Assembly: GCA_023052935.1 (NCBI GenBank)
Contig: CM041294.1
Coordinates: 104,006,116-104,070,115 of the forward strand
DNA from: Piezodorus guildinii
Lineage: Eukaryota; Arthropoda; Insecta; Hemiptera; Pentatomidae
DNA: 64,000 nucleotides
Direction: 5' to 3'
Shown here: positions 47,676-58,340 of the stretch, piece by piece
Layout: every line of letters starts with the position of its first letter
Position numbering within the stretch: position 1 is the first letter of the stretch
The notes under the pieces: generated by a model
What the model saw: the letters and a program-made list of their open reading frames with translations, nothing else
Told to the model about the DNA's origin: nothing
Database searches by the model: none
Program-made: the position numbers and the translations under genes

Positions 47676-49027
47676 ACATCTGGTGCGCGCAACACACGAC
47701 TTTTACTTACCTTCGGTGTTAAAATAAATTTAAGTATTTTTAAATACACTTAGAGATGGAAACAGACCAAAGAATAAATTACATGAAGTTTCGATAGAAA
47801 CATGTGTTTAATTAAATAATTAATTATATTTATATATCCAACAATCAGTTAGTTTTATCGGCTTTTCATCACTCTCCATTAACCTTCACGATTCCGTGTA
47901 TTAAATAGTATTTTTTCTAAAATCTTTAGCCATCCTACGGTATATTTGTTCGATTTATCTTCGGGGTCCCGAGGCACACCTCCGTCTCCGAATTTTATAG
48001 CGAGTTGAAGTGGCTTTATCCTTCCAATCGTCGGAAGTATTTCCTTGCATCATTCCTATACCAAGTTATCAAATCCCGCCGTCCATCATACATTTTCAAC
48101 CTTCTACAATTCAAATCCTCTGTCCATTCCCGCTGTACACGTTCTAGGCCTTCAGATTTATACACAACGGCCCACCAATCTGCACATTTTGACTGATCGT
48201 TCCTTATCCGATCCTCAATCCTATGGAATTATATTCCTCTTTCTATCCGTCACTCCAACTCTCTTCCTGCATTCAAATCCCGCTTATTCATTCATCTCAT
48301 GACCATCCAGTCGGAACAAAATTGTAATTGACTCTATTTTATTCTATTTTCAACATATTTGCGTATGTCTGTTTTCTGTTAGTTTTAGTTAAATTGTTTT
48401 TAAATAATTAATTGATCTAAGACTCTAAAGTCCAATTTACATGTTATGTAGATGTTATTCCAAAGGGACTTGTCCCAGAATAATAAGGAATTTATTTATT
48501 ATTTATTATTATATAGTGCATCTATATTACTATTCTTGCGTTTAAAAATACCAAATTGCATTAAAAAATATTTTAGTACTTTTCTCCTTTAGTTGTCCAT
48601 CAATTTCGCATAACTTGTATATTCAGCCGTTATTTATCAATGCTAACAAGATCATCTAAAACATTAAAGGTACTTAAGAGGAAGAAAATTTAAAATATCG
48701 CCATTTAAGGCCTAGCAGAATATTTCAATCAGAATAAAACCTAGTTGATATTAGAGCACATTTTATTGCCCATTAAATTTTACATCGATATAGCGAGTTC
48801 CATCAAAATCGTTATAGCCGTTTTTGAGAAAATCGTAAAAAGGTGCAAAATACATGGTATAAAGTGCCTCTTCTGGTTTGCCGATTTTGATGAAAAATTT
48901 GCAATAACATCTCTGCCATATACGCTTCTAAAACCTATATTTCGAGCGAAAACTCGAATTCGAACATTTTCACGATCGCAATACTTTTCCTTCCTATATA
49001 TTACTTATATAGGTAATTGTAAGTAAA
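47676..49027 (+). mobile_element. Helitron-like element carrying a nested LINE
   Basis: It starts TCTGGTGCGCGCAACACACG immediately after the 3' end of the preceding copy (head-to-tail) and ends near 49027 (TATAGGTAATTGTAAGTAA). A 5'-truncated LINE interrupts it at about 47945-48512. Confidence 0.75.
47945..48512 (+). mobile_element. 5'-truncated CR1/Jockey-like LINE 3' end
   Basis: Out-of-frame pieces of a reverse transcriptase C-terminus (FLASFLYQVIKSRRPSYIFN, then LRHFDRSLSDPQSYGIIFLF-like text) are followed by a 3' UTR ending in ATTTATTATTTATTATTA. It is inserted into the GGTATATT site of the surrounding Helitron-like copy. Confidence 0.65.
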
Positions 49028-49222
49028 AAATGTTTCTCTGTTCCTTATCTAACGGGAGCTAAATAAATTTCCATAAAAAACAAATATAAACTTTTAAAAG
49101 ATATTTCAAGGAGTGGAAAGTGAAAGATATGTGACTCCCCAGAATTTTTGTATGTAGATTAATTGTATTTAATGACATTATTAAAACTGTTTTGCCAACA
49201 GGCAAACTTAGCGTCCAGAAAA

Positions 49223-52200
49223 ATGGCTAAGAAAGGTGGCCAGGCTTCGCTTCAGCTAGAAATAACTAATGACGACGAATGGCAGGCTATTTTAAAAAAG
49301 GTTGGGCTTTTTGGTAAGTTCGGAAAGAGAGTACTGACCTAAAAACTCAGCATTTACCACCACAGCAATTCTTTGGCACTATGCAACGCAAGCATTGTTT
49401 ATCGGTCATATCATCCATATTGCACTGTACTCCAGTTACCATAAAAAATATGTAGACGTAGGCACATAGATTAGTTAAATTAGATACTTTCAGCGAGTGA
49501 GAGCACTTGCAACTTTATAATACGCTCGCCATATAGATCAGAGAATTTATTTTCTGAAAAGCTTTAAAAACTAAAACCTCACAGACCTTCATTTTAATAG
49601 TTGAAAAGTTACGAACATAAAAAAAATGTACTTCTCAGAAAAACAAGAGGCAAGAGCCCTCCCTATAAATCATGGTTTTGTTCTGGGTTCAGTATGACCA
49701 TTGTGTAATAGTAATTTGAACTGTCGAAAATATTCAGACTCTTATTGCTGTCTTCATTAGCAAAATTTTGCAGTATTCCATATTTCGATAATTTAGAAAC
49801 GGGGGAGAGAATATCATTAAAATACGTTTAATTTATACTAATCTAATAAATATCAAAATTAACCAAAACTTTTTTTTTCTCTCTCTCTCTCTGCACGACA
49901 GGCCTTCTGGACCCTTGGCTGCATGCTTTAATCTCCTGGGAGAATATAAGCAAGTTTTTCGATGAACTTTTATAGGATACATAATGATGGAGTTTTGTTG
50001 ACCGTAGAGAAATTAGATGAGGAAGATGGTTGGGGGTGCGGTCATAAATTAAAACCACACAATTAAAAATAAGAGTTATTTTTATTATGTGCCGACGTTT
50101 CGGCCTACAATGTGGGCCTTCATCAGGGATGACGTGCAAGCGTTGCCTACGAAGTCAACGCTTGACTTCGTAGGCAACGCTTGCACGTCATCCCTGATGA
50201 AGGCCCACATTGTAGGCCGAAACGTCGGCACATAATAAAAATAACTCTTATTTTTAATTGTGTGGTTTTAATTTATGACCGCACCCCCAACCATCTTCCT
50301 CATCTATTTTATAGGATATGTTCATCACTCCCTACGCCTATTTTTGCGAGTAGCCACCAGTAAGCTGACGGGTCTCATATACCCGGGGGAGAGGCTATGA
50401 ATGAATCCCCATTTAATTATATGTTTATAAAAGTCCTGTCGGGACTGGGATTTGAATCATGACCTTTAACCTGAGAGACTTGCGCGCTGGCCTCTCAGCC
50501 TTGGGCTTCCCATAACCAAAATGAAAAAGCTTATATATTTTTTGTAAACTTCCAACATACAAAGTATAGTATAGACAGTAAAGCATTATTTCCCAAGTTA
50601 ACCCTGCAACACTTATTTAACCAGAATTATTAAAATTTAGAAAAAAAAAATTATTATAACTCAGATACAAAGATTTGGAGTAAAAAAAGGGTTTCAATTG
50701 CCTTCTTTACCCTCCTTACGAAATAGGAATGAAACAAGGATGTTTTCTAAGCCCCACTCAATTTATAATATTTATAAGATGAATTAGCAGGTAAAATTAT
50801 AAATAAATAAAAAATAAAAAAAAAATAAAAACTTCGATGTTCGCCAACGACATATTGCTGGTGTAGCATGGTATTATAATAGGTATTATTTCCTTACAAT
50901 TAATGATTAGAGCTTTAGAAAAATACTGTCAGAAATGGGATCTTTAAGGGGACCATCAAGGTGTGCAGGAGTAGAGGAAGAAGATTAAAGAAAAATGAGA
51001 AATGTTATTTCAAGGGACAAACAGCGAGTTGTGTTGATAATTATAAATATCTTGGTATCAAATTAAATTCTGCAAATTAATCTCTTTAAAATTAACAGAA
51101 GAGAAAGCGTAATCAAAGCTAAATATACAATTAATAATATTTGGAATAAAGTGGTATCTAATAAAACATTCTGTGAACAAAAAAATGCAAGTATATAATA
51201 TAATCAAATCAAAATAGATGGATGAAGTTTTTCTTAAATTAAGATGGGAACAACTAACAAAGATGGCTTCCAATTTGAATAGTATTTATATGCATTGTTG
51301 GTATTTAAGTAATTAAAAAAAAACTATTCACCGTTTTAACTTTGTTTTATGCACAAATGCTTCTGTTTTGGTTTTATTTAACTCTGCATGCCAGGTTAAT
51401 GAGTATTTTCTTAAAAAATAGTTATTGTTCTTCTGGTTTAGTGAACTTACGGCGTATGGTTAGCGATCGAGATTGTTATCAGACCACCCCTAACAACAGG
51501 GTGTTTGGCAATCTTTTATCTTACTTGGCACTCAAATGTTCTTGTCTACGAGTCAGCAATACTAATTTATGTTTAGTAATCACCTCATTGCATGACCGTT
51601 GGCCTAAAATCAGTACGAATCTCTATATACACTGAGCCCAAGACCCTTCATAGACTGTAGAAGTATTAGATTTAATGTTATAATTAGTGTTATGAACACA
51701 ATAAATTAGCCTTATGATATAGATAATTTACTTTTATTGACGTTTTGTACAAAACTATTAGCATAATACACCGATAAAAGAACAAGCACATATGCTTTTA
51801 GTATCGCAGTTTATTTTTTATAATTTCCTACAAGATGGTAAATTCTGAGGCACTTTCTAATATGAATAATTTATTAATATTTGCATGTTAATTATAATCT
51901 GATCGTTCCAATAATTCTACATATTGCTCAAATGATTAGAGAAGGTGCACATAGATATATTTATCATGAGTCTTGATATTTTTATCATAATTTGGTCTAT
52001 TTTCTGTGTTATTTTAACAGAAAACTACAGAAAAATATGCGTTTCTACAATAATAATACATTAAGAAAAAAAAAAAGCGGATGTCAAAGTTTATTCTATA
52101 CAATCGCTAACAAAATTTAATGTCCCCTCACAGGGGACAGACAAATGCAAAGGGTTGAAGTTTACTGGGTTTAATTTGGAATTTAAAACAATGTTGAGTG

Positions 52201-55200
52201 TTTGTATCATATTTTCGGTCTCCACAATTACGTTTCTTTTATTTTTGCTGTTCGTGGAACAATTTTCCAATCAAGTTATCATTTTATACATATTTTTTTA
52301 ATTATTCAAGGAAACAGGAAAAGCGGTAGCAGAGAATACAAATATCAAATTAAAATACTAAATGTTAAAAATCATTTCTTATTTCTTTTTAGTCATTGAT
52401 TCACTCTTCGTCCATAGCTTTTCAGAGAAAATAAATATAATTAGTCACTTGGTTTTACGAAAGCCACTTTCCTTATTTCACCGAGCTTCATACTGAACCA
52501 CACATACTTATTATTTATTATTTTCAATAATGTAATTGACCAAAATAAATAAATAAATCCGCCGTTCGAGACTTTCTCCAAAAGCACCAGACCATTTGTT
52601 TCGAAATTTGCCACAAAAATACTAGGGCATCCGACGATAATCCTTACGTTGATATCAGTCGATAAGCTTTAAAATGGCAAACGATTAGAATTATTTAATT
52701 AAATAGCTCAGTTAATTTTGAACCAAGAGTTTTCCAACCAAGAAACTTTTTGGTATTGATAAATTCGTACGGTGTAAAGAAGGAGTCTTTATTATTCGTT
52801 ATTCGGGTTCTGCATATCTTGAAACGGAAGACCTCAAATTATGAGTGAGTGTATTCTTTTTTTGGTCGATTACAAATGATCATTATAAATCTATCATTTT
52901 AACTTCATAAACTAATCGAAAGTCTTTCTTCCACAGTAATTGATGTTTACGCAGAATGGTGTGGACCTTGCGTCGCAATGATGAGCACCCTGAAGAAAAT
53001 CAAGCTGGAGATTGGAAACGAAAGCCTTCATTTCGCCCTGGTTCGTACGTTAGAGATAAAATTCTTTAAACGTACCTTCGGACATAACGCCAGACTTAAA
53101 TTAAGGGTGAACGGGGACACGCAATGGTTTGAGTCAGCTTCCCCAACATTGGTTCCTCAGCACTTTAAAATGTCTTTTAAACACGCATACTGAACTACTA
53201 CAGTCTTTGTGCCATTAAATAAAAAAATATATTGTATTGGCTGGCGCTGCATACTATAGAAGATTGAGAACTGAATATTAAGGTTTTAATAAACGTTTAT
53301 AAAATATTTATTAATAGTTAATATTTCTATTTAAAGTATGTTATCGTTCCTTCACTCATTCAGATATTGATTTATCTATTATTAATTTTTAGGATTAATC
53401 AGAATATTCCTTATTTCTCTTCATATTTCGTAGATATTTTCGTGTAAACATCACAAAAACGAATTTTCGCCAATTTTGAAAATTCATATACAAAATAGGA
53501 ATATCTACTCAAGATCGAAATTTTTACAGAAAGAAGAACTATGGCTAAGCTATGTAAGAAAAAATAATTAAAAGTAAGTCTCGTTACCTTTATATACTTT
53601 TACCTAAAGTATCGTTTTTTATTCATTTTCGAAAAAAATTTAAACAACTTTCGTCATTATTAAGAAAATGAGTGTTCGAGGCAAAGATACAAAACATTTC
53701 CTTATCTAATTGTTAGTTTTTGTTTTGGTTTGATATCTACAAAATTACAAGAATTAGAAAGATTTTACCAATACACGTTTTAAAACGACTTGAAAATTAG
53801 GAAAAGTACTGGCGAGAAATTTTTTTATTGATTGTTTTGTATTCACGAAAGAATAGAGAATAACGGGTCAAAAATTTGCGAGGAACATTTCATCATTCCT
53901 TCTCTTTGAGTCCATTAAACGTAGTCATAACATTAAATGAGTAAGAAAACAAGGGATCATCTGTAGCAAGGTGCCTGCTATGCCAAAGGTCACCGGTTCA
54001 AACCCGCGGGTGGTCCTAGGATTTTTCAATGGGAGTAAAAAATCCTTAGGTATGCCGTCCTTTGGAGAGAACGTAAAGAGGTGGTCCCAAGCCTGTGCGA
54101 TGTCAGGTACTCATTAAAGATCCCTATTCTAATTAAACCTGGATAGGTAAAATTTAGGACTTCTACTGTAGCATAAAGCGACGTTAAATAAACAAACAAA
54201 CAGGAAGAAAAGAAATCTTTTAAAGAAAGTTGGTTAACAATATGTATTTATTTATATGGGATACAGGATTAACACATTCCCATAAAATAAAAAAATAAAG
54301 GATATTATACTACACAAGTTTCCATAGTTGAAATCCCCATCACTAAACGAGACTTCCATTCGCTCTCTATTCCAAAAATTTTCCTATCCTCAGTCCCCTC
54401 TTAATGCAGTAAAAGAGATCCCAGATTCCTTCCTCTATATTTCCGATTTTCAACCCTAAATACCATGGGGCTTAGAAATAAAAAAGAAATTAAATAATTC
54501 GATAACAAATATTTTTCAGGCAAACGCAGATAAGATTGAAGCATTGAAAAGGTTTAGAGGGAGATGTGAACCAACTTGGGTCTTCATAGCTGTAGGTGAT
54601 TTTTATAAAGAAATTGCAACAATAATTTTGTATTGTTGGTATAAGAAAAACAATTTTTTTTTAGACGGGACAGCTGCTGAAAGTAATGTTTGGTTGTAAT
54701 GCACCTCTAATAGTAAAGACGATTAAAGAAGAATTTGAACACGAACTAGCATGCATAGAAGGAACTAAAACCCGTATAACTGTAAGCTACAATCATAAAG
54801 ATTATAAACTATTATTATTCCTTTTTTTATGTAAAATATTTATTTAAGAGATATAAGGGAGGAATGGGATGATGACTAGATCAAAATAAAGCAACTTCTT
54901 TTAGTTTTTCTTTTCTAATTCCCTCGTGAATTAGGCCAAAACGTTATCATAAATCAAATTAGAACCCATAACAATAACAAGATCTTTTAATTTGATCTAC
55001 TTTCTCCTATCTCTCCATAATTTTCAAATCGTAGCGAAATTTAATAATTATAAAGGTGAATTGCTAAAATAATGTTTAAATTATTGAATTAAATCAGAGG
55101 CCTTTTGAAGAGCTCACCCCCGAAGAAATAGAAAAAAATAATATAATTGAAGAAAAAAGAAGAAAAGAAGAGGAAATAAAGCAACGAGAGATCGGTATTT

Positions 55201-58200
55201 ATTTTTCATTATTTAAACTTTATGTCTAAATATATGGATTACATCTTTTCCCTAATAAAAAAGAAATTATAAAAAAAATTGAGGGTAGATAATCCTGACC
55301 GCCTTTACATTTCCAATTATAATAAACGATCCTTAAGCTCCTTATCATTCTTTTTATTGTCTGTAGTTGTTTAAATGTCTTGAGAGTGTTAAATTAAGAA
55401 GTTTTCTGCTGTTAATTTTTTTGGTTTTATTAAATCTGCTGGTTTTTGATATTATCGATTTTAAACACGTGTTTGGAAACTTGATGGAAATTTATAAAGT
55501 CCAAATGAATTACTCCAGATGGTGGTGGGTGAATTACTCCAGATGGTGTTTTATCACATTAAAAGAACTGTGCAATTATGGAATATTAACTAGCTGTATG
55601 AGTTATTTCATAATTCAGGAGTCGAGAAGAAAATGTCTCATTGATGAACGATTATTTCATTTTCTTTATCAGTATTCTTAGTACTTAATGGATAGTTAAT
55701 TTATGAATTATTTTGTCCTTTATTAAATAATATGAGTGAATATCTTCTGCTTTTTAAATAAAACGTTAATATCAACACAGTATCTTGGAGGTATTCTGTT
55801 AAGAAGAATTATGGCAAGTCGTGGAAAGATCCAGATGGCATTACGTGTTTTGTGATGGATGGAAAGCCTAATGAGTTTTGTAATCTCGTATCTAAAGTGC
55901 TTTGTTGATTAAATATACAATCGACAAATATAACAGCATTTCATTACCATAGTTTCCATTCAAAACTATAGTATGAAGGAAAAAATAAATAAAATGTGTA
56001 TTTCCGTTAAAAACTGGAATTCGAAAATTTTCACGATCGCAATACTTTCCCTTACTATATATAGTAAGTGAAAGTAATCAAATAAATATTTAAAAATATA
56101 TACATATACAGACACACACACACCGTGCAGTACCTAAGGATAACTAGACAAATTCCTTAGATTCAATGACGATGCGAAAAAAAAATTTTTAAATGTTTCT
56201 TTATTTCAATATAAAATCCCATTTGACACCTCACAACCGAATAATAATATATTAAGCAGTTTTCCGCCCGCTGATTACATACGCCTCGCTAGTCTGGAGC
56301 TCAACCTGCTTAACTATTTACCAAAAACTTGAAAGAATCCAAAAATTGTCAATGCGTATAATTAATAATAACACAGACGAGAAGAGAACTTGTTCTCTTG
56401 TCCGCACAGTGGTAATGTGTCATCTACACATTAGGATACCCATTTACGAGTACAGCCCAGAGAGAAACTCTTTTCAACCTTACGGCGTCTTTTCCATTAG
56501 TACGCTTTGCGCTTAGTCCGGTGGTATTTTCAGACAACCGCTCGCTGAAAACTTGTCTACTCAACTAGTATGATGTTCTCCTTTCTGCAGTACTTCATCG
56601 GGTATTTCATTCTAATCTGTCCATAGACACGATTAGATCTGTGCTGGATACAGAGTGAGATTTTTAAGGAAATCTTCTTTCCTGCTTTTCTTTTAGGGAG
56701 GATCGCTTACTTTCTTTCAAGGCAGCTCTACACGGTGAGAAAACAGATAGGTAAAATATCGTGATATTACATACTTTTAACGTACGTGTATATTACACTT
56801 GTTTGTTTTGATATAAGTTTTATCGTTAATTTCTTTTTTTTTTTTTTTACTTTAAAAAAAAAATATTTCATGATATTATAGGATTTTTAAAAAAACTAAT
56901 ATTTGATGTTATTATCCTCATATTGTATTTTTTTTAACATGCCTTCTCCTCTTCAGCTACTTTCGTAAACTCTCACGAATTCTCACCTACCTGTTTTCTC
57001 ATCGGTAGCGCGGCCTTTTGAGCCAGAGCCTTGAAAATCCTGCATACGCCCTCGAATAGGAAATTTATCCAGTAGAAAGTAAAAATATTAAATTTACAAA
57101 TTAATTTAACAAGGTTATTTATAATTTGCAGAAGAACAGTGGGTGCAAATACGCAGACGTTATTATGAACGTATCGCTCGTTCTACCATGAAACAATCAC
57201 TGGTAGTGTTCTTTCCACATTCTTGTCAAGAAACGGAAGAAGGAACTAAAAAAAGAGTTTGTCCTGCAGCTTACAAATTAATGGCAATATATGATACTAT
57301 TGAAATGGGTATCAAGGATCAACTGGACTTTCAACTGACAAAAGAAACTATCTCCAAAGTAAAGCATCAAAATATGATTATTCTTATAAAATTTAGATTT
57401 AGGTTTATTAGTGGACCATTTAAACCAACTTTAAAATACAAAACACTGAGGTAAATCGTCCTTAAATCCAAACATCTGGACCAAACAAACAGGTCCCTTG
57501 ATTCTGTATTCCAGGTTGTGTGAAATTATTTTCACAGGAAGAATTACTAAGGCACTGACCTGCCTGATAAGGTCCCCAAAATTGCAATACAATTTTTATT
57601 GACAGTTCTAATAAGAGAACGTTAATGTTTTATATTTTTGTGTCATTCTGATTTGTTTATTTTATTGCTTTGTATTCTAAAACTATACATTAAATCATCA
57701 ACCACTTACTTATAATAGTTTTTAATCAAGCTTTATTCTAATTAATTTTCATATGTATTAATTTAACAAACTATAATGAAATAACAATCACTATGAACAG
57801 GATAAACACAATAGACAATAAAACAATTTTCAATGCTTGTTTTTGTTTTCTTACACTAAATGATAACAAGCAATATTAGTAGATTTTGTTTCGGTCATGA
57901 AAAATTACTTATATCTGATATAATCATATACGAGAGTATGTCCTTTTCTTTATTTGCTAAAAAAATAAATTTTAGCATAACACAACATATATATTGAGAA
58001 AATATGGAAATTTCTTATAAATGAGAGTTTATTTTAGATATTTTACAACTGTGGAATAGAATTTCCTGAAACACTGTTGAAAAGTTTAGAGCAGCAGCCT
58101 TGCATAGTCAGCCTTATCCAAGAATATGATGCAAAAGATGAAAACAACAGGCCAATTTATAATAAGAGAATACATTCTCTTGATTATCTAGACGTCGTCG

Positions 58201-58270
58201 AAAAAAAACTTGCTTCCTTAGTGTATGGAGATACAATGGATCCTCTCTCACCAGAGCCTGAGTCGTAGGT

Positions 58271-58340
<70 letters not shown>

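Larger units (their letters stand above)
49980..50306 (-). mobile_element. Perfect 145-bp-arm palindrome with hammerhead-like cores (copy 4)
   Basis: Target duplication TTTTATAGGATA, 12 bp (49968-49979 and 50307-50318). The first about 34 bp (49980-50013) is a non-palindromic tail; 50014-50158 and 50162-50306 are exact reverse complements around the 3-nt spacer CGC. Both arms carry an intact hammerhead-like core. Absence of any mismatch suggests a very recent event or ongoing gene conversion. It lies in intron 1 of the thioredoxin gene, so the pre-mRNA would contain a 145-bp perfect hairpin. Confidence 0.9.

Noticed and set aside
49843..50363. Two ORFs on opposite strands (49843-50139 -, 50181-50363 +) encoding the same 40-residue start
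   Set aside because: They are the two arms of the perfect palindrome read outward; the shared protein is a by-product of the inverted repeat.
52978..53193. 71-codon ORF starting inside exon 2 of the thioredoxin gene
   Set aside because: It reads through the exon 2 donor into the intron; the true exon ends at 53040.
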